Assembly (NCBI GenBank): GCA_021817945.1
Contig: JAKAFL010000001.1
Location: forward strand, 1-64,000
Length of the DNA stretch: 64,000 bases
Direction: 5' to 3'
DNA from: a bacterium
GTDB taxonomy: Bacteria; Verrucomicrobiota; Verrucomicrobiia; Limisphaerales; UBA11358
The translations under genes and the position numbers were made by a program. This document shows, in pieces, positions 36,611 to 46,021 of this stretch. The notes below the pieces were generated by a model, which saw only the letters and a list, made by a program, of their open reading frames with translations, did not search any database and was not told where the DNA came from. Numbering within the stretch: the stretch's first letter is position 1; every line of letters starts with the position of its first letter.

Positions 36611-39600
36611 TCTCCGCGCCGCATCAGGCGTTCTTCAGTCGGTTGGGCGGACAGCGTTTCAACCTGGTCCACGGCCTGATAGGCGGTTGTGGGTTTTAAT
36701 TCCCTTCCGGAAGCAGTCAGAAGCCTGCCTTCATGCATGTGGACATTTTCGACCGTATAAAGGGCATTGTTTCTTTCGTAAAATGCTTTCATTTCGTCGA
36801 GGTGGAAAGGACGGGAGCCGCGACGGCCAAACACCACGGTTTGATTTCCGCTCTCATCAACCACCCGGTCGCGATCCAAACCGCGTCCCACCGCGACAGC
36901 CGGGGCCCGGGTTGGATACGTGGCAATCAGAATCGGACAAGGCACCGGACTGAAGCCCATGGCTCCCGGAACCGTGTCCGGCGATATCAATTGAAGAACG
37001 CGAAGACCATTTTTACCATCTGCTATGAGGGCAAATTCAGATGCGCTGACCGACCCAACCTGCACGGCGCGGGTGTCATTCAACAATCCTCCTGCATTGA
37101 AGAGAGACTTAAGGCGGGGTTTTTCAGGGTTGGTGATGTCAATCAAGGCAAGCCCATCCGCGCCATCCGCCACATAGGCATAGGTTCGCGCCAGATAGAA
37201 TCGCTGTGCATGCCGCAGTGGGATAAACGCCCCCGGGACAGGACGTGGCTTGGCAGGTTCCGTGATGTCCAGCACCTTGAAACCTTGATCATCCGTGATA
37301 AAAGCATAGCGGAACTGGACGCCTACAGCCTTGGGGTTGTTCAGGCCATGTGTCAGTTCGCCGGCCAGAATGGGGGGTGCCAGGGCATCGTTGCGCAATC
37401 CCACCACAAAAAGACCGTTGGTACCCACCACATAGAGATTGGTTCCAGCCATGCAGGAATCCATGGCGCCGCCAAGTTTGCCTTCAGGATTGAAGCGAAT
37501 GATTTTTTCGCGGTCAAAAAAATTATTGTCCGGGTTGCCATCCAGCAGCGTGCCCACCGAGACCATCACCAACCCCTGCTCAAGATCGGTGACAAAAACC
37601 CAGGCATAAATCGGGCTGACGGGTTGCTCTTCGTTGGAAGGATTTCTCAGGCGCAGCGGATCAATGGCCAAGGTGCTTGGGAGGGTCACACTGGTGGCGA
37701 AGGGTGTTCGCACGCGGGTGCGTTGCCCCAGAGGGGAAACCGGCGCGGTGACTATTTTTTCAGAGAATCCCTTGTTGTTGAGGTTGGCAATATCGAAGAC
37801 TTCAAATCCATCCGAACCGTTGGCGGTATAGAGATACTCGCCCCGCTGGACGAGATCCAGAATGTCATGTGCATCCTTGTGTTCCGATTCCTGGAGCACG
37901 CCATGATGTGTCTTGACGTGTTGGAGATAGTTGTCCGGGTAGGCCAGCTTTTGAAGGTGACTGCCAATGACGGACTGGGGCTCGTCTGCTTCGGTCCAAA
38001 CCACGGCATCCAGGCCGCCTGAACCTTCGCCCACAAAGGCATGCCGTCCAAAAAAGTTCACGGTTCCCGTGCCAAAACCGAGCAAGGAAGCCATCCAGGC
38101 ATTATTGTCATTGGCGGAGGAAAGGTGACAATCCTCGCAATTTTTGGTGGTTCCGACGCCGCTGGTGGTGTGAGGAAAATGAGGGTTATAAGCCTGGCCG
38201 CTGTAACCCTCGGCGCTGATGGTCTGCTGCTGGGCATAAACCCATTCGCGGTTGGCATTCTGGGAGCTGACCAGCACGGCGGATGATGACCGAAGGACGG
38301 CAAGGCGGTGGTGTTTATAGTCAGCGTCTATTCCCAATTGAAACACATCATCACGCACCACTTGGGGATTGTAGGAGGTGAAATTACGGTCGGTTACGCC
38401 TTCGAATTTATTGAGGGCCACGCGCTGGTTGGCGCGCATGGGCAGGTGGCATCCAAAGCAGGATGTGGCCCAGGAGGTGTGGCAAATCTGGCAGGAAACA
38501 TTGTCATTGTCATGGGCCAGGCAGCGCTGGCACCGGGCGGCAGAAGGCACGGCGCCCCAGGTTTTTCCGTCCCGCCAAAGAGTTTTGGCATAGGCGGACT
38601 CGGGATCATAATGCGGGGAAGCCGGATTGATGGTGTCCATGGTCTGGGGAACTTCCCAAGTTAAATCAGGAGACATGGAGGAGCGTTGATACAGGCGGTT
38701 GTCCTGCCAGAAGAAGCGCGGTCCCCATGGTGTGTTGTCTGCCTGCAAATCCACGGGCGCTATTTTATCCCCTTTCCAGATGCCGCCATTGCCGCTGGTT
38801 ACCAAAGTCGGGCGCTTTTCGATCGTGCCATGGCAGTCAATGCATTCGATGGTTGTGGCAGCGCGGGGTTCTCCATACAACATGCCGTTCCCATGCACAT
38901 CCACGTCAAAATGACAATCCACACACTGCATTCCATGCGCAAGGTGCTCATCCTTCAAATGAACAGCCAGGACGAATTTATGAGGGTCGTCCGGCTGAAT
39001 GATCCTGTCTTCCCTATCTCGAAGGTTACCCTGGCGATCGTGCTTGAAGACAGCGCGAAAAATCCAGCCGTGACCGTGATAATCGGCAAACTGTGTGTTC
39101 TTCAGCTTGGGATTAAGCTCCGAAACCTTCTCCAAAAAATCCAAATTTCCCCACAAACCACGTGCTGCCGCCGCCTCCGGATTATCCTGGATTGATCGAG
39201 TAAGATACCCCGGTGTGACATTGCGTTGTTGCTTGGGATATAAGAATTCCCCATCGGTTTCCTCATCCCACCAGGTAAAACCCAGGTAGGGGTTCACGAA
39301 TAAATTGCCCTGGTGCATGTGGCAACTCATGCATTGGCTCGAGGGGATGGAGCGTGTGAACTGATGCCTGATCGGATGACCGCGCTCGTCTTTTCTTATG
39401 GTTTTATCCGCGGTAAAGCTGAGCCCCTGGTTGCCATACTTTGCATACCATCCGGAGTCCGTGGGGGAACGGTCGTTGGCATAGACAACATGGCAAGCGG
39501 TGCAACCGCTGTTGCGGTAATCCCCGGGATGATTATTGGATCCCATGAAATCCAGAAGCGGGTCGTGGAGCCGGGTTTTTTGAAGGTTCAGATAAACAGG

Positions 39601-40449
39601 GTCAATGCGGTTTAAGGTTCCCAGGCCGCGTTCACTCAAACGCCGCGCTGGCTTGCCATCCTCTTCAAATGGATTTGGAATGCCAAGCTGGAGAGGCGCT
39701 TCACCTCCCCGCTCAAAGATGCGAAGGATGTTGCTCGGTGGGGCTGTTTCAAATCGGGGCAGGGGTTCTATGAAGGGCAAAACCGCCCATTGCTTCGTCA
39801 TTTGGGGTGTCACCGGCACGGGGCTTTCCAAGCGTAACGGCACGCCGTTTGCCCCGTAAGCCTGGCCAAAACGGTAATTCTTGGCGTCGCTCGCGCCGTT
39901 ATTGTACAGGGCCGCACCCCAAAGCATGGCTCCATGCCGCATCATGCTGTGGCTCACCTGCCTTACGATCTCGCCATGGCACAGGCCGCAGGCCTTTTCC
40001 GCCACGCGCAAATCCCCCGGGTTTACAAATTGAATAAACTCCGGCGATTCATGGTTTAGCAACACACTGGAATCATTGGGGTTGGCGGCGCTCAGCCAGA
40101 AGGCGGGATAGCGGGGAGCGACGTGAGCCTGGGTCTGCGTAAGGCCGGGAGTTGGATTGCCTCCATGGCAATCCACGCAGCCCAATACCACATTGGGCGA
40201 GGCATGCATGGATTCCACCCCGGAATGACATTCCAGACAGCCTCGGGATTTGCGATCTGCCTCGGCTTGGGATTGGTCAATCCGGTTTGGTGCAGGAAAG
40301 TTGGGCCAGGGGATTTGCGAAGATGATTTGGGAACGGAAATGGCGGGGCCCGATCCATCCTGTTGTGCCATGAGGGCGGCCATTCCACCCAGCCAAAGTG
40401 TAATCAGCAGAAATGCTTGCCAGCGTGCCAGTGTCATGGATGTTTTCAT
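36607..40449 (-). CDS. Large decaheme c-type cytochrome with C-terminal LVIVD repeats
   Basis: An exported 1280-aa protein (signal near residues 1-28, ending AALMAQ) with ten canonical CXXCH heme-attachment motifs. In order they are CLECH, CVDCH, CGLCH, CTACH, CMSCH, CVDCH, CIDCH, CQICH, CFGCH and CEDCH. One further site reads CQRCL, where the heme-ligating His is replaced by Leu. The hemes occupy about residues 70-780. The last 400 residues hold LVIVD-type repeats such as AFITDDQGFKVLDITEP and YAYVADGADGLALIDITNP, which form a beta-propeller. I do not know a characterised protein with this combination. It starts 2 nt after the stop of the barrel gene and overlaps the NHL gene by 4 nt. An extracellular or periplasmic electron carrier is the likely role. 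Confidence 0.88.
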   Translation of the reverse strand: MKTSMTLARWQAFLLITLWLGGMAALMAQQDGSGPAISVPKSSSQIPWPNFPAPNRIDQSQAEADRKSRGCLECHSGVESMHASPNVVLGCVDCHGGNPTPGLTQTQAHVAPRYPAFWLSAANPNDSSVLLNHESPEFIQFVNPGDLRVAEKACGLCHGEIVRQVSHSMMRHGAMLWGAALYNNGASDAKNYRFGQAYGANGVPLRLESPVPVTPQMTKQWAVLPFIEPLPRFETAPPSNILRIFERGGEAPLQLGIPNPFEEDGKPARRLSERGLGTLNRIDPVYLNLQKTRLHDPLLDFMGSNNHPGDYRNSGCTACHVVYANDRSPTDSGWYAKYGNQGLSFTADKTIRKDERGHPIRHQFTRSIPSSQCMSCHMHQGNLFVNPYLGFTWWDEETDGEFLYPKQQRNVTPGYLTRSIQDNPEAAAARGLWGNLDFLEKVSELNPKLKNTQFADYHGHGWIFRAVFKHDRQGNLRDREDRIIQPDDPHKFVLAVHLKDEHLAHGMQCVDCHFDVDVHGNGMLYGEPRAATTIECIDCHGTIEKRPTLVTSGNGGIWKGDKIAPVDLQADNTPWGPRFFWQDNRLYQRSSMSPDLTWEVPQTMDTINPASPHYDPESAYAKTLWRDGKTWGAVPSAARCQRCLAHDNDNVSCQICHTSWATSCFGCHLPMRANQRVALNKFEGVTDRNFTSYNPQVVRDDVFQLGIDADYKHHRLAVLRSSSAVLVSSQNANREWVYAQQQTISAEGYSGQAYNPHFPHTTSGVGTTKNCEDCHLSSANDNNAWMASLLGFGTGTVNFFGRHAFVGEGSGGLDAVVWTEADEPQSVIGSHLQKLAYPDNYLQHVKTHHGVLQESEHKDAHDILDLVQRGEYLYTANGSDGFEVFDIANLNNKGFSEKIVTAPVSPLGQRTRVRTPFATSVTLPSTLAIDPLRLRNPSNEEQPVSPIYAWVFVTDLEQGLVMVSVGTLLDGNPDNNFFDREKIIRFNPEGKLGGAMDSCMAGTNLYVVGTNGLFVVGLRNDALAPPILAGELTHGLNNPKAVGVQFRYAFITDDQGFKVLDITEPAKPRPVPGAFIPLRHAQRFYLARTYAYVADGADGLALIDITNPEKPRLKSLFNAGGLLNDTRAVQVGSVSASEFALIADGKNGLRVLQLISPDTVPGAMGFSPVPCPILIATYPTRAPAVAVGRGLDRDRVVDESGNQTVVFGRRGSRPFHLDEMKAFYERNNALYTVENVHMHEGRLLTASGRELKPTTAYQAVDQVETLSAQPTEERLMRRGE

Positions 40450-40451
40450 GG

Positions 40452-42788
40452 CTAATATGTGCAGGTCAATGCTATCAACGCGCTGTAAGGCAGGGCATCC
40501 GCATTGCCCACGGGGCTATTACCGTCGAATCCGGGCACAGGGTTGGGGTTGGTGCGGTAAATATCCCGATAACCGCTGCCTGGAATCAGCGCGCCAAATC
40601 CGGTGGAAAGAATGACATTATCCGTCAAAAAGGGCCTGTATTGAAATCCAATGCTCAAGTCCCAACCCACTTCATTGCCAATGTTGGAGGTAAAAAGAGC
40701 CTGTTTAAGCGGATCCGTTTGCGCAAACATGATGTAATTGGCATTCAAGAAAGTTCGCAGTTTGGGGGTCAGGTCAAATTCCGCGCCCAAACCGTAAATA
40801 AAAACGCCAGGATTGACAAAGTTGGCCTGGCCTTCGGTTTTGCTGCTGCGCATGTCTGGCAGGAGACTGTTCTCGTTTTTGAGGTTCACCAATGTGCCAC
40901 CCAGGTTAAACCCCTGCCGCGACCAAAAACTAAAGGGACCCCCTATGAAATTTGGATTGTCCACGATGGAATCAAAACCTGAAGCCGTGCCGCCAGATGC
41001 ATTGCCATCGCCTGAAGCATAAAAAAAGGAGGCCTTGTAGCGCGCCCAGTCATGGTCATAGGCTATTTCCAACGATGCCATTTGCGCATTCACATAGACC
41101 GGATGCCCGGCGAGACCGTTGAATTCATCCCGTCCTAGAACCTGGTAAAATTGGTCCGAAAGATTGAACCTGCCGATATGGCCGTCCCCACCCCACCCAA
41201 GGTAGTAGGCCTGCAGGTTATGGGGAACCACAGTGCCAAGGGGTTCAGGACGGACTAGAAACCCATTGTCGTCGTAATGCAGTCCGCCGTTGTCAAAGTT
41301 GCCCAGAAAACTCCATTCACTGGTATAACCTTGCCAGATGAAGTCCTGGCGGTAAAGATTCGCCACCACCACGCGCTGGTTTCGCTCGTTGAAAGTGTTT
41401 AGCCCGGAATCGGTGTCCTTCTCCCGAAGGTCAAAGACGGCCAGATTGAACTGGTAGAGGTTGTTGTCGTAATTGCCAAACAAACGAATGCCGGTATTAA
41501 TGTCGTTGAAAACAAATCCACGAAAATCGGCGTTAAAGGGCTGGTTCCCGATCCGCACAGAGACAAAATCATAATTGTCAGACAGGTCAGCCAGATGAAA
41601 CTCCAGGTAGGCCTGCTGGAGTGAGAAGTAGGTCATGGTTCTTTCGGTGCTGGCACTGTTGCGATAACTGCCCGCTGGGCCAACCTGGCCATTGAGCAGG
41701 GAGCCCACATCCCCAGGATTGCGAACGAAGCCGTTGGATGGCGGCGCAGTATTGTTTCCAAATCCAAGCACGCCGCGCGGATCGGGCGATACCACCCCGG
41801 TCTCCTGGGCTTGCAGGTAGTTTACATTGAATACTGGTTCCACATTAATGGCCCAATCCACCGGGCGGAAGGATGTGTCCCCCTGAAAAAAATTGAAATC
41901 CAAGGCCAGGTAGTTCTCCGTGCTCAGGACATTGCCTTGCCCATAAAATTCATATTCGCCCGGCACAACGCCGCTGACCTGGCTTGGGGTGGGAATCCTC
42001 TTGAATTCGGTGTCGCTTTCAGCCGAGGCGGTTAAATCCAGGAAGACATCCTGTCCCAGGATGGGCAAATCGCCCTTGAGATAACTTTGGCGGTACGGCT
42101 GCCACAACGCAGGCTCCGGCGCGTCAAAGGGATCCTCAATGCTTCCGCTGGTGTAGCGGTTCCAAGGCTCGAAACCAATTCGCCAGCGGTCAGGCACGGG
42201 CGTGGAATCAGCCGGGTTGTCAGCCGGTGTTTTTGAATAATCTGGATTAAAGAATTGCTGGTCAATTTTGAGTTCGCGACGGACGTTTTGACGGGGCAGG
42301 GTCAGGTTCGGGGGTAAAGGTTCGGACCCGTAGGCGGGCGGGGGTGGATTGGTGTTGGGAACCAGTTCCACGGTGCGGAGGTTGCGCCTGGGCAGCTTAA
42401 GGTCATTTGGAATGGCTGGCGGGATGAATTGTGCCGGGGCGACCGGATCGTGAAACCATGGTACCAAGGTGGCTGCCGCTGGGTTACTGGCGCAAAACGC
42501 GCCCGGATCAGGATTGAAGCCGGGTATGGGCGGTGTGTTGGAGGAGATCACGATACGCAGAATCCATGCGGGCTGGGTGACGGCAGGCGCAGGCAACTGA
42601 ACTGGATTGGGATCCGGATTGAAATTCCGGGGCGAGGCGGGCGGTGTATTGGTGCTGACGGCTTGGTGCGGTTTCAAGGAATCCTCCCCCCGCAGCGACA
42701 TGGCGTTGCCAGCCACCATTCCAGCCACAAACAGCCGGGGTAGAAAATGAAGGGCCAATTCTGATTTAGGCAGCCGCATTTGATACAT
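40452..42788 (-). CDS. Outer-membrane beta-barrel protein, porin-like
   Basis: About 778 aa from the ATG at 42788. The ORF-track version adds 192 N-terminal residues that merely shadow the divergent gene. The start MYQMRLPKSELALHFLPRLF leads into a signal peptide. A Pro-rich periplasmic segment of about 150 residues follows, with near-repeated units (LKLPRRNLRTVELVPNTNPP and LTLPRQNVRRELKID). The rest has the alternating polar/aromatic pattern of membrane beta-strands and ends in an aromatic residue (IALTCTY), as outer-membrane barrels do. I do not recognise a named family. As first gene of the operon with the decaheme protein, it could be the barrel of a porin-cytochrome conduit; a DUF1302/DUF1329-type exporter is the alternative. 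Confidence 0.75.
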   Translation of the reverse strand: MYQMRLPKSELALHFLPRLFVAGMVAGNAMSLRGEDSLKPHQAVSTNTPPASPRNFNPDPNPVQLPAPAVTQPAWILRIVISSNTPPIPGFNPDPGAFCASNPAAATLVPWFHDPVAPAQFIPPAIPNDLKLPRRNLRTVELVPNTNPPPPAYGSEPLPPNLTLPRQNVRRELKIDQQFFNPDYSKTPADNPADSTPVPDRWRIGFEPWNRYTSGSIEDPFDAPEPALWQPYRQSYLKGDLPILGQDVFLDLTASAESDTEFKRIPTPSQVSGVVPGEYEFYGQGNVLSTENYLALDFNFFQGDTSFRPVDWAINVEPVFNVNYLQAQETGVVSPDPRGVLGFGNNTAPPSNGFVRNPGDVGSLLNGQVGPAGSYRNSASTERTMTYFSLQQAYLEFHLADLSDNYDFVSVRIGNQPFNADFRGFVFNDINTGIRLFGNYDNNLYQFNLAVFDLREKDTDSGLNTFNERNQRVVVANLYRQDFIWQGYTSEWSFLGNFDNGGLHYDDNGFLVRPEPLGTVVPHNLQAYYLGWGGDGHIGRFNLSDQFYQVLGRDEFNGLAGHPVYVNAQMASLEIAYDHDWARYKASFFYASGDGNASGGTASGFDSIVDNPNFIGGPFSFWSRQGFNLGGTLVNLKNENSLLPDMRSSKTEGQANFVNPGVFIYGLGAEFDLTPKLRTFLNANYIMFAQTDPLKQALFTSNIGNEVGWDLSIGFQYRPFLTDNVILSTGFGALIPGSGYRDIYRTNPNPVPGFDGNSPVGNADALPYSALIALTCTY

Positions 42789-42834
42789 GAGAAAATGTTT
42801 ATTTTCAGAAAGCAAGTGATTATCCTGAATCATT

Positions 42835-44412
42835 GTGAAAAGTTGGTTGACGATGTTTCTGGCTGCTTGTCTGGCAGGAGTGGGAGCACGCGGCGGCATG
42901 CTGCAGGCCGATGTCAGGCAAATAATCCAGCAAGCAGTGTCGCGGGCGGAAACCTTGGGGCCGCCCCTGAGCACCCAGGCGGTGGTCGCAGTAACCGACC
43001 GGGAAGGTTGGGTGCTGGGGGTCTGGTCCATGAATGCCACCCTGAAAGGCAATGACCCTCTGGTGGGCGAGGCCATTGCCAAGGCCGGCACGGCCGCGTT
43101 TTTAAGCAGCGACAACAATGCTTTCAGCACGCGCACGGCGGGCGATATTGTGCAACAGCATTTTCCTCCCGGCATTGATAATACTCCGCCCGGCCCGTTG
43201 GTGGGGGTCAACTTTTCCCAACTCGCCTTTTCTGATATTAATAAATTCAAAGGTCCCGGCAGTTTGATTGGTTTTGACAGTTCTCCGGGGAACGCGCTGG
43301 TTCCGGTGCCACTTCCGGTCACCGGTGGGTTGGAAGGCACTCCAGGCGGTTTGCCGCTTTTCATAAATGGTCAATTGGTTGGGGGCGTTGGCGTGGCCGG
43401 AAACGGTGTGCCTCCAACAGACGTCACTCCCGCAGTGGTTTCAAGTCCAGACAGTGACGAGGATATGGCGCTGGCCGCGCAGGTTGGTTACGCGCCGCCA
43501 CCGGCCATCCTGGGTTCACAAGTGTTTATCAACGGCATCCGGTTGGAATATGCCGAGAGTTCCACTGTGTCCAGCCCATTGATTCCCTTCGCAAACCTTC
43601 CTGGAGGCCCGGTTTTTCCTTACTCTATTATCTCATCACCTCCTCAATTTCCTTATCCCATTGCGGTTTTTGGTGGCGAAACCGGTCAGATACGGCAACC
43701 CATCATGAATGACCCATCCGCCCTGCCGCTGCCGGGAAACACGGCCCGGTTGACAGCGGCGGAGGTCACCAACATTATCGTGGCGGCGGCCAACCGCGCC
43801 CGTACCACCCGCGCTGGCATCCGGCTTCCCAGAGGCCTTAACGCCCAGGTTTTCATCACGGTAGTGAATAATCCCGGTTCCAATGGCGTGCCTCCGGTGG
43901 TGCTGGGTACTTTCTGCACCTCCTCCAATGCAACGCTCTTTGGCTGGGACGTGGCAGTGCAAAAGGCCAGGACGGCCGTGTTTTTCTCCTCCTCATCGTA
44001 TGCTTTTTCCACCCGCTGCGTGGGCTTTCTGGGACAGGAGTATTATCCACCCGGCATTGATAATACCCAGCCCGGATTGTTTTTTGGCCTGCAGGAACAA
44101 TATTCCATCATCACCCCGGCACCGGAACTAATCACCAACCCCGTCAACAATGCCGTGTTTACAAGTTTCACCAATACAGACCCCAACCTGCCCAATGGCA
44201 TTACCATCTTCCCGGGAGGTTTTCCTCTTTATCGAAACGGCGTTTTAATCGGCGCCATCGGAGTCAGCGGCGATGGGGTGGATCAGGATGACCTGATTTC
44301 CGCCAGCGGCGCCTCCTTGTTTCTTGCCCCGGTGCCCCTTCGTACTGACCAGTTTCAATACCGTGGGGCTTTGCTGCCTTTTGCAAAATTTCCCCGAAAC
44401 CCAGGCTTGTAA
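42835..44412 (+). CDS. Exported tandem GlcG/HbpS-domain protein
   Basis: Up to 525 aa from GTG at 42835 (or ATG at 42853), with a signal peptide (MFLAACLAGVGARGGMLQA). Two copies of the GlcG/HbpS (DUF336) domain are visible. Domain 1 has LSTQAVVAVTDREGWVLGVW and GQLVGGVGVAGNGV; domain 2 has NAQVFITVVNNPG and GVLIGAIGVSGDGVDQDD. Both share an inserted PPGIDNT loop. HbpS of Streptomyces binds heme and senses redox stress, and other members have unknown roles. The gene is divergent from the barrel/decaheme operon with only 46 bp between starts, so shared regulation is expected. Heme binding here is inference; the heme-binding residue is not identified. Confidence 0.82.
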   Translation: MKSWLTMFLAACLAGVGARGGMLQADVRQIIQQAVSRAETLGPPLSTQAVVAVTDREGWVLGVWSMNATLKGNDPLVGEAIAKAGTAAFLSSDNNAFSTRTAGDIVQQHFPPGIDNTPPGPLVGVNFSQLAFSDINKFKGPGSLIGFDSSPGNALVPVPLPVTGGLEGTPGGLPLFINGQLVGGVGVAGNGVPPTDVTPAVVSSPDSDEDMALAAQVGYAPPPAILGSQVFINGIRLEYAESSTVSSPLIPFANLPGGPVFPYSIISSPPQFPYPIAVFGGETGQIRQPIMNDPSALPLPGNTARLTAAEVTNIIVAAANRARTTRAGIRLPRGLNAQVFITVVNNPGSNGVPPVVLGTFCTSSNATLFGWDVAVQKARTAVFFSSSSYAFSTRCVGFLGQEYYPPGIDNTQPGLFFGLQEQYSIITPAPELITNPVNNAVFTSFTNTDPNLPNGITIFPGGFPLYRNGVLIGAIGVSGDGVDQDDLISASGASLFLAPVPLRTDQFQYRGALLPFAKFPRNPGL

Positions 44413-44458
44413 AATTCCCGTCCCTGCTCACCCGAGTCTTTGATGAAATCATACCCTT

Positions 44459-46021
44459 TCATCGCCGGGCCACTTGGGGATTGTGATAAATGTGGCATTC
44501 TGTGCAGGCGCTATTTATTCCTCCACGGGGGCTGTGACACTCCATGCAGGTTTCCTCCGAGGGCAGCAACAGGTCGGAAGTCTGCCTGCTTTGCAAGGCT
44601 TCGTGGCACTTTTCACAAGAAATGTCCCGATGGGCCCAATGGCTGAAGCGTGCATGGGACAGCCAGTGGGTGGTTTGCTCCGGGATGGTCACCGCTGGGG
44701 TTTCGCCAGCTATTTTTACTTCGTGGCAATAGGCGCATCCGGGAAAAATGGCGCGGCCCGCCCCTCGGACCTCGCCCGTTTTCACCTGCGGACCATGTGT
44801 GGCCGAGCTCAGGAATATCCATTTTGCCAGCATATCGGCATCCCCAAATCGAGCCTGGATGTCCGCCAGCTTCGACCGGGCTTCCGAGTCTGGATCAGTT
44901 GAATGCTCCCGCGTGGCTAGGTCCAGGTACTGCCTGGGCAAAGAATGTAGAAAGGCCAATACATGGTCGGTGCTGCCGTGGGGAACCTCCAGTTCGGGTG
45001 TTTCAGGGTCAAACTGGAGCGAATGGCAAACGCGACAATTTTTATCGTAGGTGACCGGCATCATGAACGTGCCCGAGGCATCCGGCTGGTGGCAGAAGCC
45101 GCAGTTCAATTTTGCGCCGCCAGGCAGTGGTGGAATGGTGGGGCTGCCAAGATGCAGGGCATGGTCAAACTTGAGTGTGTCGGGATTGCGCCACTTTTCA
45201 ACGATGAAACGAAATTGCGGATGGTCCAGGCCAAAATGGTGAAGCGCAACAAAACGGGGGGTTGCGGCCATGACTGCGGGGTCTGAGTGGCAAAAATCGC
45301 ATTGGGAATCGGTGATTTCAGCCATTTTGATGCCATGATGTTCCGAATGACAGAAAGCGCAGGAAACCGGCGGCGCCTGGGGTTGGTGGAATTGGTGAGC
45401 GGCATGACAGGCCAGGCAGGAGGCATCCATGGCCGAAGGCTCTGCCGCACGCGCGGCAATGAGACCATGAAAATTAAAAATTCCAGGACTTGAGTGCAGG
45501 GCTTCCGCAAGAATGTGCCCCGGTCCACGGCCTCCTGCGGTGTGACACGCGCCACATCGCGGCGCAAGATGGTTCGCTTGCGCCATTGACGAAAAAACCG
45601 CGCCGGTATGGGGGCTGGAAATCGCTCCGGGGTTGAAAAAGAGGTCGCGCCAGGCAGGCTCTCCCATGGCTAATAGAAGGGTGGCCAATGCGATCGTCAC
45701 CACCCCAAACGTGATGCGCTTTCGCACCTGGCGCAGTGAAGGTTTCGGAGTGCAGGAGGAAATTGGATGGCAACACCGTCCGTCAGGAAGCGGCCCAGAC
45801 TCGCATTCACCGCTCGATCGGGTGCAAAGCCATCGTCCTTTGGTTTCACCAGGCTGGATTTTGAGTGTGGGAATGCACTCGCCCGAAGCCCGGCACCGGC
45901 CCCAATTATCCGGGCCCAGCGGACACGTTTTGCCTTCGCAGGAATGGCCGCAAATCCAATTGTGGTTTGGGCGCGCGTACTCATTTGAATCAAACGACGG
46001 CGCTGGAAGCTGATCGCTCAT
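44459..46021 (-). CDS. Membrane-anchored decaheme cytochrome with Cys-rich cytoplasmic N-terminus
   Basis: About 520 aa from the ATG at 46021, which overlaps the preceding gene stop by 4 nt (ATGA). The first 90 residues hold ten cysteines in a pattern such as CGHSCEGKTCPLGP and CESGPLPDGRCC. Basic residues (RQVRKR) then precede one transmembrane helix (FGVVTIALATLLLAMG), giving an N-in, C-out topology. The periplasmic part has ten CXXCH motifs: CGACH, CLACH, CAFCH, CDFCH, CGFCH, CRVCH, CAYCH, CEKCH, CMECH and CTECH. It would receive electrons from the adjacent b-type cytochrome and pass them across the periplasm. The Cys-rich domain could bind Zn or an iron-sulfur cluster; I do not recognise its family. 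Confidence 0.87.
   Translation of the reverse strand: MSDQLPAPSFDSNEYARPNHNWICGHSCEGKTCPLGPDNWGRCRASGECIPTLKIQPGETKGRWLCTRSSGECESGPLPDGRCCHPISSCTPKPSLRQVRKRITFGVVTIALATLLLAMGEPAWRDLFFNPGAISSPHTGAVFSSMAQANHLAPRCGACHTAGGRGPGHILAEALHSSPGIFNFHGLIAARAAEPSAMDASCLACHAAHQFHQPQAPPVSCAFCHSEHHGIKMAEITDSQCDFCHSDPAVMAATPRFVALHHFGLDHPQFRFIVEKWRNPDTLKFDHALHLGSPTIPPLPGGAKLNCGFCHQPDASGTFMMPVTYDKNCRVCHSLQFDPETPELEVPHGSTDHVLAFLHSLPRQYLDLATREHSTDPDSEARSKLADIQARFGDADMLAKWIFLSSATHGPQVKTGEVRGAGRAIFPGCAYCHEVKIAGETPAVTIPEQTTHWLSHARFSHWAHRDISCEKCHEALQSRQTSDLLLPSEETCMECHSPRGGINSACTECHIYHNPQVARR

Noticed and set aside
36733-38022. 429-aa plus-strand ORF inside the decaheme gene
   Set aside because: Antisense shadow of the LVIVD-repeat region; repetitive coding sequence on the other strand explains the open frame.
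42789-43364. N-terminal 192 residues of the ORF-track frame 40452-43364
   Set aside because: They lie antisense to the clearly coding GlcG/HbpS gene and precede the signal peptide of the barrel protein.
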